Shown here piece by piece: positions 53,601 to 62,878 of a DNA stretch of 64,000 nt. Position 1 is the first letter of the stretch. Each line of letters opens with the position of its first letter. The position numbers and the translations under genes were made by a program. Under the pieces are notes generated by a model. The model saw only the letters and a list, made by a program, of their open reading frames with translations, was not told the DNA's origin and ran no database searches. The stretch is from Myxococcales bacterium (GTDB lineage: Bacteria > Myxococcota_A > Polyangia > Polyangiales > JADJMO01). The DNA is taken from assembly GCA_016709545.1 (NCBI GenBank), contig JADJMO010000007.1, positions 310,001-374,000 on the forward strand, given 5' to 3'.

Positions 53601-53689
53601 TGGGTCCTTCCAACTGCGGGGAGCACGTTGTGTTCCTGGGCTATCGACCAGCCAACTACGCGCAGTCTGCCAAAGGATTGTCCGCAGGA

Positions 53690-53699
53690 CTTGCGCAAG
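53690..53699. promoter_or_regulatory. palindrome CTTGCGCAAG
   Basis: Perfect 10-base palindrome 90 bases upstream of the ric-like start, in the gap with the divergent lipoprotein. Candidate site for a stress regulator; binder unknown. Confidence 0.3.
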
Positions 53700-53737
53700 C
53701 GGCAAAAATCTACGCCCAATGCTCGTGCTGAGCTAGG

Positions 53738-53749
53738 CCTGTATACAGG
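53738..53749. promoter_or_regulatory. palindrome CCTGTATACAGG
   Basis: Perfect 12-base palindrome in the same 265-base gap. CTGT...ACAG arms recall LexA-type sites but the centre is shorter. No promoter element is certain. Confidence 0.3.
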
Positions 53750-53865
53750 GCGCATACGAAACCTCTCGTGGGCACCCTAGCCAAGGCGCCAAACTATCGC
53801 CATCCTGAGCTTCGTAGACGACACGGCGTATACAAGAATATCCAGTTCATCCTACGGAGGCTCCC

Positions 53866-54693
53866 ATGACCCTGACCCGCTCGTTCCTTCCTCTCGTCGC
53901 GATTGGCCTCCTCGCCGTCGGCTGTGCCGGGAAGGATGCCTCGTCGACGCTCTCGGCCGAAGGGCAGGCGCTGGTCGAGGACGACGCCGAAGCGAGCTCC
54001 AGCGAGAGCGATCTCGAGAGTGGCCTCGAGGAGCCGCTGAGCGGCGCCGCCGAGGGGGGCGAGGTCGACCTGACCGCCACCGCGGACACCGTCGCCGAGA
54101 GTGGTCGCAAGAACCCGGGCATCTTCTTCCAGCCCGCGGGCTGCATCGTGAGCACGCGCGCGGCCAACGTGGTCACCCACGTGTTCACCAGCTGCACGGG
54201 CCCGTACGGCATGACGACCTTCAACGGGACCGTCACCTCGACGTGGAGCAAGATCGACAGCGGCGTGCAGGTCGCCCACTCGACCAAGGGCTTCCAGATC
54301 AACGGCGCGACCGTCGATCACGACGTGACCATCAAGTACACGAAGGTCGGTGGGGTCTACACGAGGACCCGCAGCGGCAAGTCGTCGGGCAAGACCGCCA
54401 AGGGCCGCACCATCGCGCACGACGCCGACTACGTCACGGTCTACGACGCCACCTCGCGGTGCATCAAGCGCGACGGCAGCTCGAGCACGACGATCGGCGG
54501 CGCGGCGTTCTCGCGGTCGATCAAGGGCTACGAGCGCTGCGGGATCGGTCGCCTCGGCTGCCCGAAGGGCGGCACGTTCACGCTCACGCGCCCCAAGCTG
54601 TCACTCGTGATCCAGTTCCTCGGCGGCACCCGCTACGACGTGGTGTTCAACGGCGACACCTACGAGCGGAACCTGATCTGCGTCGCCAAGTGA
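53866..54693 (+). CDS. lipoprotein, unknown
   Basis: 275 residues. Lipobox AVGC (Cys20), a Ser/Glu-rich linker, then a beta-rich domain with about seven cysteines (CIVSTR ... CTGP ... RCIKRDG ... RCGIGRLGC ... ICVAK) that likely form disulfides. No family recognised. Strong GGAGG site seven bases before the ATG. Its end overlaps the convergent YggX gene by 47 bases. Confidence 0.65.
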   Translation: MTLTRSFLPLVAIGLLAVGCAGKDASSTLSAEGQALVEDDAEASSSESDLESGLEEPLSGAAEGGEVDLTATADTVAESGRKNPGIFFQPAGCIVSTRAANVVTHVFTSCTGPYGMTTFNGTVTSTWSKIDSGVQVAHSTKGFQINGATVDHDVTIKYTKVGGVYTRTRSGKSSGKTAKGRTIAHDADYVTVYDATSRCIKRDGSSSTTIGGAAFSRSIKGYERCGIGRLGCPKGGTFTLTRPKLSLVIQFLGGTRYDVVFNGDTYERNLICVAK

Positions 54694-54976
54694 GCGCCGG
54701 CCGCGCTAAGGTCGGCTTGAACTCGGGCGGCAGGGCCGACCCCTCTCCCCAGAAGTACTTCTCGCACTCGGCGAACCAGGTCTTCTGGTGGGTGGGGTTG
54801 GTCATGTCCAGGCGGTACTCGTTCACCAGCATCTTCGAGTGCTCGAGCCACAACCGCCAGCCGTCCTTGGAGACGGAGTCGTAGAGCTTCTGACCGAGAT
54901 CGCCCTTGAAAGGCGGCTTGTCGAGGCCAGGGAGCTCCTTGCCGAGCTTGATGCAGTGGACGAGTCGTTCGGACAT
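54647..54976 (-). CDS. YggX-like Fe(II)-trafficking/oxidative damage protection protein
   Basis: 109 residues. MSERLVHCIKLGKELPG, then YDSVSKDGWRLWLEHSKMLVNEYRL follows E. coli YggX (91 residues) throughout; Cys8 matches the single conserved cysteine near the start. The family protects Fe-S clusters from oxidative damage. The last ~15 residues (an Arg-rich tail) read into the opposite gene and may be an artefact of a small indel near the true end. Divergent from the gene at 55029. Confidence 0.8.
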   Translation of the reverse strand: MSERLVHCIKLGKELPGLDKPPFKGDLGQKLYDSVSKDGWRLWLEHSKMLVNEYRLDMTNPTHQKTWFAECEKYFWGEGSALPPEFKPTLARPALTWRRRSGSARRCRR

Positions 54977-55028
54977 GAGACCTCGGAACGCTGAGACCGC
55001 AGGACCGCCGCGGCATCCACCGTCTAGC

Positions 55029-55939
55029 ATGAGAGGGGTGCGTCGCGGGATCTCCATCGTCGTCGCGGCCCTCGCGCTCGCCGGCAGCGGCACGGCTGGG
55101 GCCGACGCGCTTCCCTACGTGGCCCTGCGCGAGGATCTTTTTCGCGCATCATCGAGTCGCAGGAGTCCGGAGGCTGGCGCATCGATCGCTACGAGGTCGA
55201 GGACATGATGCCGGCCACGCTGATCTCCGTCTGCCAGGTCGAGCCGGCGGTCCGCGAGCAGATGCTGAAGGATCTCGACGCCCAGATCGTGGCTGCTGGC
55301 GGGCCGTTCGCCGAGGCGTGGGCCAAGAACCCCAAGCTCTCGGCGCACAAGCGGCTCCTCACCCTCACGCGCACCCGGCTCTTGCTGGCAGAGGCGCACG
55401 CCCGGGCCCCGAAGGAGTGCCCCGCATACCTGCCGGTCGATCCGGCGTTCGCGGGCGTGCAGACCGACTTCCGCCGCGTCTCGCTCAACCTCGAGACGGG
55501 CGGCGTGCTGCAGCTGCGGCGCATGAACGGCAAGTGGACCTACGGTGGTGGCGGTGTGCTGCGGGCGCTCCTGAGCTACGGCACCGGGCGCTTCACGTTC
55601 GCCGTCGGCCCGGAGTTCTCGGGCGGGCCGATGCTGCGCCCCGGCACCACCGACTTCGTCATCAACTACTTCCCGGCGGTGCCCGTGATGCTGCGCATCT
55701 GGGACCATACCTGGCACTACGACTTCGAGATCGCCCCCGTGGCGCTCTTCCAGGCCGACGACTTCCGGCTGAGCTTCGGCATGCGGGTCGGTGGGGCGGT
55801 CGGCGTGATGGCGCGGCGGTCGCGCGGCGTGCTCCCGTGGGCGGGCCTCCAGATGGGGTTCGAGACGTACCCCGGTGGGGCGCGGCCCCCGATGCAGTTC
55901 TTCCGGGGCGGGTTGCGGGTCGGGCTCGTCTGGAACTGA
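55029..55939 (+). CDS. secreted beta-barrel-like protein, unknown (one apparent frameshift)
   Basis: About 303 residues. ATG 55029 gives a signal peptide (SIVVAALALAGSGTAGA) and continues to REDLF; the rest is in another frame from RIIESQESGGW on. Adding one T to the T5 at 55138-55142 joins them (DLFSRIIES). The C-terminal part has barrel-like strands (YGTGRFTFAVGPEFSGG, HYDFEIAPVALF) ending VGLVWN. Function unknown. Confidence 0.6.
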
Positions 55940-55948
55940 AACCGTCGC

Positions 55949-57337
55949 TCACTTCCCGCCCGCGACCGCCACGCTCTCGACGTAGACGGTGATGTCCACG
56001 GGCGGGGGCGCGGGGCCGCAGTCCATGGATGCGGAGCCGGGTCCGACCCCGCCGCCGCTGATCGCCACGCCCGTCATGGCCGCCGTGGTCGATGGCGTGG
56101 TGAGCGTGACGGTGCGGAACCCCGTGTCGTAGGAGCCGTCGGCGCCCGGCTTGTCGGGCAGCACCACCGACGTCGAGTCGACGCTCGGCGCGAGGCCGGG
56201 GCTCGCCGCGAGGAAGTGCACCGCGTTCTTGCTGGCCGGCATGCTCCCGGTGAACCGCGGCTTGCCGACCACCCGCACCTTGAAGGTGGCCGTCCCCGAG
56301 CCGACGAGCACGGTCGCGAAGCCTCCCTGGCTGTAGCTGCCGCAGTACGAGACCGAGAAGGGACCGATGGCCCAGCACTTCTTGCCCTCGCAGTCGGCCG
56401 GATTGACCGCGCCCCAGATCTTCGCGCCCGCGCCGGTCACCGACGCGCTCAGGTCCAAGCTGCTCGTGGACAGGATGGGCACGCCCAGGAGATCCGTGCC
56501 CGACACGAAGCCGGTGCTGCCCGCGGCGCTCGCGTTCCCGGCGGCGTCGTGGACGAGCGGCAAGGGGACCACGCTCGCTTCGACGTCGTTCCACTCGCTC
56601 CAGCGGAAGCGGAAGCCCCGCTCGCGAACCACGTTCGGGGTCCCCCACGCGAGGTTGGTCGTGATCTTCTTCGCGGGCGTGCTGAATCCGAGCACCGTCG
56701 CCGACGACAGCGCCTCGCCGAACGGCTCGTCCGCGAGGAGCTCGCGCTCGTCCCACACGAGCGGCACGGCGCCGAACGCCGCGATCGTGCGCCCCCGCCA
56801 CTTCGGTGCCTTGGTGTCGGCGGCCAGCGTGAAGTGCGCGGTGACCTTGCCCATCCAGCCGACGTCGCCCGAGAACGCGGAGGCCTTGCCCGTCGCCGTG
56901 CCACCGATCGGCACGCCCTTGGCGTCGAGTTCGAACGTGAAGGTGTCGTAGCTCTCGGTGACGCGGGCCGAGCCGCTCGTCCCCGAGATCGAGAAGCTGA
57001 GGTCCTTGCCCGTGTGCAGCGTGGCCTTGATCGCGGCGTCCGCCGCGAGCCCCTGCGGCTCGCCGAACGGCGCCATGATCGCGCCCGACACCGCCGATCC
57101 GTCGAGGTCGAGGCGCCCGGTCCAGCCCTTGGAGATCGAGGAAAGCGAGCCGAACGAGCCGGCGTCCCACTCGAGCGTCGCGTCGGACATGACGAGGGCG
57201 TAGGAGTGCCAGCCGACGAAGGGGACGTTCGGGTCGGACTCGCTCTCTCCGGACGTCTTGCCGCCGCAGCCAGCGAGCAGTGCAGCGAGGGTCAGCGCGA
57301 GGAATCCATGCGGGGCGTGGGCCATGACCAGCTCCAT
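55949..57337 (-). CDS. large lipoprotein, unknown
   Basis: 462 residues. Lipobox LLAGC near residue 24, then a beta-rich Thr/Ser/Gly sequence with several Asp-rich turns and few cysteines. Ig-like or fibronectin-like modules are possible (SGTSGSARVTESY, SSLDLSASVTG) but no family can be named. Begins 78 bases downstream of the LysR gene on the same strand. Confidence 0.6.
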   Translation of the reverse strand: MELVMAHAPHGFLALTLAALLAGCGGKTSGESESDPNVPFVGWHSYALVMSDATLEWDAGSFGSLSSISKGWTGRLDLDGSAVSGAIMAPFGEPQGLAADAAIKATLHTGKDLSFSISGTSGSARVTESYDTFTFELDAKGVPIGGTATGKASAFSGDVGWMGKVTAHFTLAADTKAPKWRGRTIAAFGAVPLVWDERELLADEPFGEALSSATVLGFSTPAKKITTNLAWGTPNVVRERGFRFRWSEWNDVEASVVPLPLVHDAAGNASAAGSTGFVSGTDLLGVPILSTSSLDLSASVTGAGAKIWGAVNPADCEGKKCWAIGPFSVSYCGSYSQGGFATVLVGSGTATFKVRVVGKPRFTGSMPASKNAVHFLAASPGLAPSVDSTSVVLPDKPGADGSYDTGFRTVTLTTPSTTAAMTGVAISGGGVGPGSASMDCGPAPPPVDITVYVESVAVAGGK

Positions 57338-57414
57338 CGCACGTCGCGTGCCCGCGCGTTTCCCGCGAACATTCGCCGCGATGTGCCACCCACCGAGTGT
57401 GCCACCGACCGCGT

Positions 57415-58338
57415 CTACGACCGCGCAGTCCGGCGCTTCGGCGAGAGCACCGCCCGCAGGTGAGGCACCGCGACCTCGACGAAGGCACGAACCTTCGCCG
57501 ACGTGGCCGAGGCCGCGTGGACCACGTGGACCGGCACCGGCGCCGGCTCGTGGTCGGCGAGCAACCGCACGAGCCGACCGGCCCGGAGCTCGTCTTCGAC
57601 CTGGTAGGAGAGGGCGCACGTGACCCCGACGCCATCCACCGCGGCGCCGACCGCGGCCTCGGCGGTGTTGACGGTGAGCACCGGTCGCACGGCGACGCGG
57701 ACCTTCCGTCCGCCCCCTTTGCCGGCGCCGAAGGTCCACGTGTCGGTCGCGGTCAGCGCGGAGAAGCCGATGCAGGCGTGGCCCGCGAGGTCGGTCGGGG
57801 CCTTCGGCCGGCCGCGACGCGAGAGGTAGTCGGGGCTCGCGCAGGTCACGCGGTGGAGCTCGCCGACCTTGACCGCCACCAGCGCGGAGTCCGGGAGATC
57901 GGCGATGCGGATGGCCACGTCGATCCCCTCGTCGACGACGTTGACCACGCGATCGAGCAGGAGAAGGCGCGCGCGCAGGGCCGGATGGGTCGCGAGGCAG
58001 CGCTGCAGCGCCGGCCGCACGTGGAGCGCGCCGAAGCGGGTCGGGGCGGTGACGGTGAGGAGCCCCTGCGGCGCGCCGACGGCCCCCGCGGCCTGCTGCT
58101 CGGCCTCCGCGAGCTCCGCGAGGACGCGGCGGCACGTGGTGAGGTAGCGCTCTCCGGGCTCGGTCAACGCGAGCGAGCGGGTGGTGCGCCGCAGGAGCTG
58201 GGCCCCGAGTCGCGCCTCGAGGCCGGCCACCGCCCGCGTGGTCGAGGCCGGGGAACAGCGCAGCTGCCGGGCGGCCGCGGAGAAGCTGCCGGCGTCGACG
58301 GTGACCACGAACGCCCGCATCGCCTCGAGCCGGTCCAT
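57415..58338 (-). CDS. LysR-family transcriptional regulator
   Basis: 307 residues. N-terminal winged helix (MRAFVVTVDAGSFSAAARQL) and effector-binding domain, close to the usual length. It lies head to head with the AhpD-like gene at 58450, the normal arrangement for a LysR regulator and its target. Confidence 0.9.
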   Translation of the reverse strand: MDRLEAMRAFVVTVDAGSFSAAARQLRCSPASTTRAVAGLEARLGAQLLRRTTRSLALTEPGERYLTTCRRVLAELAEAEQQAAGAVGAPQGLLTVTAPTRFGALHVRPALQRCLATHPALRARLLLLDRVVNVVDEGIDVAIRIADLPDSALVAVKVGELHRVTCASPDYLSRRGRPKAPTDLAGHACIGFSALTATDTWTFGAGKGGGRKVRVAVRPVLTVNTAEAAVGAAVDGVGVTCALSYQVEDELRAGRLVRLLADHEPAPVPVHVVHAASATSAKVRAFVEVAVPHLRAVLSPKRRTARS

Positions 58339-58449
58339 CTTTGCAGGATACGCACAGATGGCTTGCAGAGCATGGCCATTCTCTCAGCGCGCAGCGATGG
58401 CCAAGCTGTCTCCACCGACAGATTCCGTCGGCCCGACAGGAGCACTCCC
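58339..58449. promoter_or_regulatory. divergent promoter region of the LysR/AhpD pair
   Basis: 111-base gap with a short palindrome ATGGCCAT near 58373 and several AT-rich steps. A LysR site (T-N11-A type) is expected but was not resolved. Confidence 0.35.
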
Positions 58450-58989
58450 ATGCGCATCGCCCCCCTCGATCCCACGACCGCCTCCGGCACCACCAAGGAC
58501 CTCCTCGACGGCGTCCAGAAGGGCCTCGGCGGAACGCCGAACCTGTTCCGCGTCGCCGCGCAGTCCCCCGCCGCGCTCGAGGCGCTCGTCTCCCTCTTCG
58601 GGGCCGTCGGCAAGGGCAAGCTCGACGCTCGCACCCGGGAGTCCGTGGCGCTCGCCGTCTCCGAGTTCGACGCCTGCGACTACTGCCTCTCCGCGCACTC
58701 CGCGCTCGGCAAGCGTGCCGGTCTCTCCGACGCCGACCTCGAGAAGGCGCGCCACGCGACGGCCGACGACCCGCGACGCGCCGCGATCCTGGCGCTCACC
58801 CGCGCCGTGGTGGAGAAGCGTGGCCGCGTGGACGACGCCGCGCTCGTCGAGGTCCGCCGCGCGGGCCTGAGCGACGGCGAGGTCGTCGAGGTCGTCGCCA
58901 ACGTCGCGCTGACGATCTTCACCAACTACCTCAACGAGCTCGCGGGGACCGACATCGACTTCCCCGTCGTCCACCACCACCCGCGCTGA
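58450..58989 (+). CDS. AhpD-like carboxymuconolactone decarboxylase family protein
   Basis: 179 residues, all-helical. The active CxxC is C76-C79 with His83 (CDYCLSAH), as in AhpD-like peroxidase-related proteins. Acts in peroxide detoxification or as a decarboxylase. Probably controlled by the divergent LysR regulator and co-transcribed with the PPOX gene eight bases downstream. Confidence 0.85.
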   Translation: MRIAPLDPTTASGTTKDLLDGVQKGLGGTPNLFRVAAQSPAALEALVSLFGAVGKGKLDARTRESVALAVSEFDACDYCLSAHSALGKRAGLSDADLEKARHATADDPRRAAILALTRAVVEKRGRVDDAALVEVRRAGLSDGEVVEVVANVALTIFTNYLNELAGTDIDFPVVHHHPR

Positions 58990-58997
58990 GCAAGACG

Positions 58998-59600
58998 ATG
59001 CCCCGTCCCTCGAGCGACGTCGCCTTCACCCCCGCGGTGAAGGCCGCCCAGACGCAGCGCGGATCGCGCGCCAGCTACGCCCAGGTCGAGCGCTCGGGGG
59101 GCTTCGCGACCGAGGTCGACGACGACCTCGCCGCGTTCCTCGCCGAGCGCGACAGCTTCTACCTCGCGACGGCGAGCGCGGAGGGCCAGCCGTACGTGCA
59201 GCACCGCGGGGGCCCCAAGGGGTTCGTCCACGTGCTCGACGCGCACACCCTCGCGTTCGCCGACTTCGCCGGCAACCGTCAGTTCGTCTCGCTCGGCAAC
59301 CTCTCCGAGAACCCGCGCGCGTTCCTGTTCTTCATGGACCACGCGCGCCGGCAGCGCATCAAGGTGTGGGGCAGGGCGCGCGTCGTCGAGGACGATCCCG
59401 CGCTCCTCGCGCAGCTCACCCCCGCGGGCTACCCGGCGCGCCCCGAGCGGGTCATCGTCTTCACCATCGAGGCGTGGGATGCGAACTGCCCGCAGCACAT
59501 CCCGCAACTCCTCCCGGCGAAGGAGGTGCACGCCGCCCTCGACCGCAAGGACGCCCGCATCCGCGAGCTCGAAGCCGCGCTCGCTCGTCAGGGCGGGTAG
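58998..59600 (+). CDS. pyridoxamine 5'-phosphate oxidase-family flavin protein
   Basis: 200 residues. FYLATASAEGQPYVQHRGGPKGFVHVL is the usual FMN-binding split barrel; C-terminal extension is helical. The family includes FMN/F420-dependent oxidoreductases and stress-linked reductases. Second gene of the AhpD unit. Its end overlaps the convergent cupin gene by 13 bases. Confidence 0.8.
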   Translation: MPRPSSDVAFTPAVKAAQTQRGSRASYAQVERSGGFATEVDDDLAAFLAERDSFYLATASAEGQPYVQHRGGPKGFVHVLDAHTLAFADFAGNRQFVSLGNLSENPRAFLFFMDHARRQRIKVWGRARVVEDDPALLAQLTPAGYPARPERVIVFTIEAWDANCPQHIPQLLPAKEVHAALDRKDARIRELEAALARQGG

Positions 59601-59956
59601 GTGACCGTGTCTTCCGGCTGCCGCGACGCGAGCACGAGCAGTCGGGCCTCGTCGGGGCCGCGGTTCTCCACGTGGTGCGCACACCCGGGAGGGATGACGA
59701 CGAACTCGCCGCACGCGAGCGGCACCTCGCGTTCGCCGTCGATCACGACCACCGCGCCCGCGAGGACCAGCACGAGCTCGGTCACGTGACTGTGGGCGTG
59801 CGTGGCCGAGGCCCGACGCCCCGGCGAAAGGACGTCGTGGTGCGCGAAGACGGGCAGGGCGCCCGTCGGCAGCACCGCGGAGAGCGCGTAGGCCTCGCCG
59901 CTCCGCGCCGACCGGAGCTCCTCGTGGGGCAGGGCCGAGAGCCGATGGGCCTCCAT
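59588..59956 (-). CDS. cupin-domain protein
   Basis: 122 residues. Cupin motif 1 as THAHSHVTELVLVLAG and motif 2 as PPGCAHHVEN; three histidines plus Glu form the usual metal site. Small single-domain cupin of unknown substrate. It starts one base before the stop of the PI-PLC-like gene. Confidence 0.8.
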   Translation of the reverse strand: MEAHRLSALPHEELRSARSGEAYALSAVLPTGALPVFAHHDVLSPGRRASATHAHSHVTELVLVLAGAVVVIDGEREVPLACGEFVVIPPGCAHHVENRGPDEARLLVLASRQPEDTVTYPP

Positions 59957-59957
59957 C

Positions 59958-61039
59958 CTAGAGCGACTCCACCGCGGCGCTCGTGCAGCCCGCCGGCGCC
60001 GTCACGGGGTTGCACCGCGAGGGCGTTCCGCTCGGGATCTCCACGAAGTAGCTGGTGCGCGGGTCCTTCGCCGGGAAGTCGGTGCTCACGATCTGCGCGC
60101 CGCTCGCGAGGGCCGCGTCGAGCTGGGTGCGATCGCCGGCCCACCCCGCGTCCACGCTCCTGTCGGCGAACGTGCGGACGATGAAGCCCTTCTTCACGAG
60201 GGCCGTGATCGCGTCCTTGCCCGCGAGCGCGCCGTTGCGCACCAGCACGGCCGCGAACGGATCGGTCTCGTCGGCGTCGGCGAAGAGCAACCTGTCGGCG
60301 AGGTCCTTGCGGCCGTGGGTGTAGGCGTCGCGGTAGGCGTCCGAGCGATCGAGGTAGAACAGCACGCGCCCCCGCGTCGCGCCGAGCGTGGGCCAGCCCT
60401 TGCTCGTCACGGCCTCGCGCAGGCTCGCCGCGCCGCCCTTCACCTCGTCGGGGTGATCACGAGCTCGCGCGGGAACACGCTCAGGATCTCCCGCTCCAGC
60501 GCCACCGCGCGCGCCTCGCCCGTGTCGGTCTCCCAGCCGTCCTTGGGCTCGAGGTGCACGAAGAGCGGGTGGTGCGAGGGGTGCGCGTCGGACCACGCGC
60601 GGAGCTCGGCGAGGCAGTCGGTGAACACGCGGCAGGTCGTGCCCTCGTCGAAGATGGGCAGGTGGTAGACCTCGTAGCGACCGCACGCCTCGTTCCAGTG
60701 CGTGTCGAGCTCGATCCCGCGCACGCCCTGCTCCGAGAGCTGCTTGCCGATCGACGCGTGGGTGTACTGCCATTCGGCGGCGCCGCCCTTGGCCGGCTGC
60801 ACGTGGTAGCTGTTGTGCGTCGCCTCGAGCTGGAGCTCGTTCAGGTGCAGCGTGGCGTCGAGCGGGCCAGGCGTGCCTTTGGTCGTGCGCGGCTTCCCGA
60901 CACCGAGCGCGGGCGGGCAGAGCGGGGCCTCTTCGCCCTCGTCGCTCGCCACGTCGTTCACCGGCGCGCTCGGAGCCGTCTCGCCGTGGCAGCCGACGAT
61001 CAGGGCGAGCCCGAGGAGTCCGCGCGACCAACGGTTCAT
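59958..61039 (-). CDS. Ca2+-dependent PI-PLC-like lipoprotein (one apparent frameshift)
   Basis: About 360 residues. Lipobox IVGC (Cys17); catalytic-type stretches LEATHNSYHVQ and GIELDTHWN match the phosphatidylinositol-specific phospholipase C fold, and LFYLDRSDAYRDAY continues it. The frame breaks at the four-G run 60450-60453: RELVITP should run on to DEVKGGAASLREAV with one more G. Otherwise the protein stops at 60440. Read as a sequence indel. Confidence 0.7.
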
Positions 61040-61078
61040 CGCCGAGAGCGTAGCGGACCGGTGACCACCCGGTGACGG

Positions 61079-61750
61079 TCAGGTGCGCGCGCGCTTCTTC
61101 GCGGGGCGCGGCTTCGGCGGCGGCGTGAGCTCTTCGACGGGCGGAGGCTCCTTCGCCGGCGGCAAGGGCCGCGGCGGGAGGAGTTCGGGCTCGACCTGGA
61201 TGGTCTGCGCCATGAAGATCGCCGCGTCGAGCTTGCGGAACCCGCGCTTGCGGTACCACCCGAGCGCGTTCTCGTTGTTCTCGGCGACCTCGAGCACCAG
61301 GTGGGTGAGCCCCCGCACCCGCGCGATGTGCTGCAGCTGCTCGAGCACGAACCCGCCGATGCCGCGCCCGCTCCAGTCGGGGTGCACCGCGAGCTCGTCC
61401 ACGAACAGCGGCCGCATGTCGCGCGCCTCGAAATAGCGGGGGTTCAGCCAGGTATCGCCGCCGACCTCGTAGGTGACCTCGGCGTACGCGACGATCTCCT
61501 TGCCGACGTAGAAGAGGAGCTGCTCGACGCCCTCCTCCTCGTAGGTCTCGAGGAACCGGGACTTGGTGCGCGGCCGCTGGTACTCGACGGTCGCGCGGTT
61601 GACGTCGCGGAACGAGAGCTTGAGGAACTCCCACACCCGGTTGAGATCGCGCCGGTGGATCCGGCGCACCTCGATCACGGGCTCCTTCTTCTTGCGCGGG
61701 CGGGGCTGCTTGTCGGCGGCGTCCGGCGTTGCTGCGCGCTCGTCGGCCAC
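61079..61750 (-). CDS. GNAT-family N-acetyltransferase
   Basis: 223 residues. Acetyl-CoA motif A as FVDELAVHPDWSGRGIGGFVLEQL, then LEVAENNENALGWYRKRGF. N- and C-terminal extensions are Lys/Pro-rich, an oddity that may bind nucleic acid or protein. Start is GTG 61750 with a GAGG site. Follows the cytochrome c gene by six bases on the same strand. Substrate unknown. Confidence 0.85.
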   Translation of the reverse strand: MADERAATPDAADKQPRPRKKKEPVIEVRRIHRRDLNRVWEFLKLSFRDVNRATVEYQRPRTKSRFLETYEEEGVEQLLFYVGKEIVAYAEVTYEVGGDTWLNPRYFEARDMRPLFVDELAVHPDWSGRGIGGFVLEQLQHIARVRGLTHLVLEVAENNENALGWYRKRGFRKLDAAIFMAQTIQVEPELLPPRPLPPAKEPPPVEELTPPPKPRPAKKRART

Positions 61751-61756
61751 GTTGCC

Positions 61757-62173
61757 TCAGGGGCGCTTGATACCGGCCGCGTTGCCGGCGTCGAGCTTCT
61801 TGTCGACCGGGTAGTTGTTCTTCTTGGCGAGGTAGGCCGTGATGGCCCAGTACTCCGCGTCCGACAGCGACGTCGGCTTGTCGCTCGGCATGTTGCCCTT
61901 GATGTAGTCGAAGGCGTCCTTGGCGGTCTTGTAGTCGTCGAAGCCCTTCGGGCCCACCAGTGCCGGCGCCTTGGCCTTGCCCTCGCCGCTCGCGCCGTGA
62001 CACGAGGCGCACGCGGCGCCGTAGGCCTTCTCGCCGAGGGCCATCTGCTCCTCGAGCGTGGCCGGCTCCTTCACGTCGCTCTTGGCGCCGCCGGTCTCCG
62101 CCGGCTTGCCACCACCACAACCCACCGCCACCACAGCCCACAGGGACATCACCGAGAGAAGGACAAAACGCAT
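61757..62173 (-). CDS. cytochrome c lipoprotein
   Basis: 138 residues. Lipobox AVGC (Cys19), then a class I cytochrome c domain with CASCHG haem attachment and the axial Met in GNMPSDKP. Likely anchored in the outer leaflet or periplasm, carrying electrons. The ATG at 62173 lies in one arm of a 10-base inverted repeat. Confidence 0.85.
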   Translation of the reverse strand: MRFVLLSVMSLWAVVAVGCGGGKPAETGGAKSDVKEPATLEEQMALGEKAYGAACASCHGASGEGKAKAPALVGPKGFDDYKTAKDAFDYIKGNMPSDKPTSLSDAEYWAITAYLAKKNNYPVDKKLDAGNAAGIKRP

Positions 62174-62231
62174 GAGAGGTAGCCTATCGAGGGCCGCAAC
62201 AGCCAACAAGAGCCTCGATGACTACCTCTCA
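62173..62231. promoter_or_regulatory. inverted repeat spanning the cytochrome c start
   Basis: TGAGAGGTAG (62173-62182) and CTACCTCTCA (62222-62231), perfect, 39 bases apart. In the minus-strand mRNA the arm near the cytochrome ATG could pair and hide the start codon, or serve as a regulator site. Confidence 0.35.
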
Positions 62232-62245
62232 CGAGAACGCGGCCG

Positions 62246-62875
62246 TTACTTGGAGGCCTGCATCGCGATGAAGTGGAAGCGCGAGATCTTCGCCTGGCCG
62301 AGCGTGTACATCACCTCGGTCATGACGCGGAAGCTCGTGTAGCGGTCGAAGAGGATCATGGCCTCGACGCCACCGGGCTTGTTCTTGGCCTTGGCGTTGG
62401 CCTCCTCGACCTTGACCGGGTTCTCGACCGCGGCGAGGAGCGGGGCGATCTCGAGATCGCTCGGCGTGCCGCGGGCCTTGAACTTGGGGGCGAAGCCGTG
62501 GGGCGAGTCACCCGGGCAGAACACGAGCTTGTAGTTCTCGTGCGGCTTGGGCGCGTCGGCCGGGTTGGTGAAGCAACCCGGGACCTCGATGCCCTTGAGC
62601 TCGTTGCCGTTGATGAGGACGTGTTCGCGCGAGACCACCACCTGGATGCCGTCCTGCGCCGCCTCGCCCTGGAGGATCGACGTGGGGAGCGCGAGGTCGT
62701 TGGTCTGCGGCATGTTGGCCGAAGACGCCGACAGGCTCTTCAGGAGGAACACGAGGATGATGGTCATCATGTCCATCATCGCCGTGATGTTGAGGAAGTT
62801 GACCTCGTGCGCGACTGCGTTGCGGCGCTTGTACTTGCGCAGCTCCGCCTTGAACTTGGACATCGACGCGGCCAT
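62246..62875 (-). CDS. ExbD/TolR-like motor protein with extended periplasmic domain
   Basis: 209 residues, longer than E. coli ExbD (141). One TM helix (MMDMMTIILVFLLKSL) with the conserved Asp in ITAMMDMMTII, then a large periplasmic region containing a Cys pair (VPGCFTNP ... VFCPGDSP). With the second ExbD and the ExbB it makes a proton-driven motor. Confidence 0.85.
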   Translation of the reverse strand: MAASMSKFKAELRKYKRRNAVAHEVNFLNITAMMDMMTIILVFLLKSLSASSANMPQTNDLALPTSILQGEAAQDGIQVVVSREHVLINGNELKGIEVPGCFTNPADAPKPHENYKLVFCPGDSPHGFAPKFKARGTPSDLEIAPLLAAVENPVKVEEANAKAKNKPGGVEAMILFDRYTSFRVMTEVMYTLGQAKISRFHFIAMQASK

Positions 62876-62878
62876 CGT

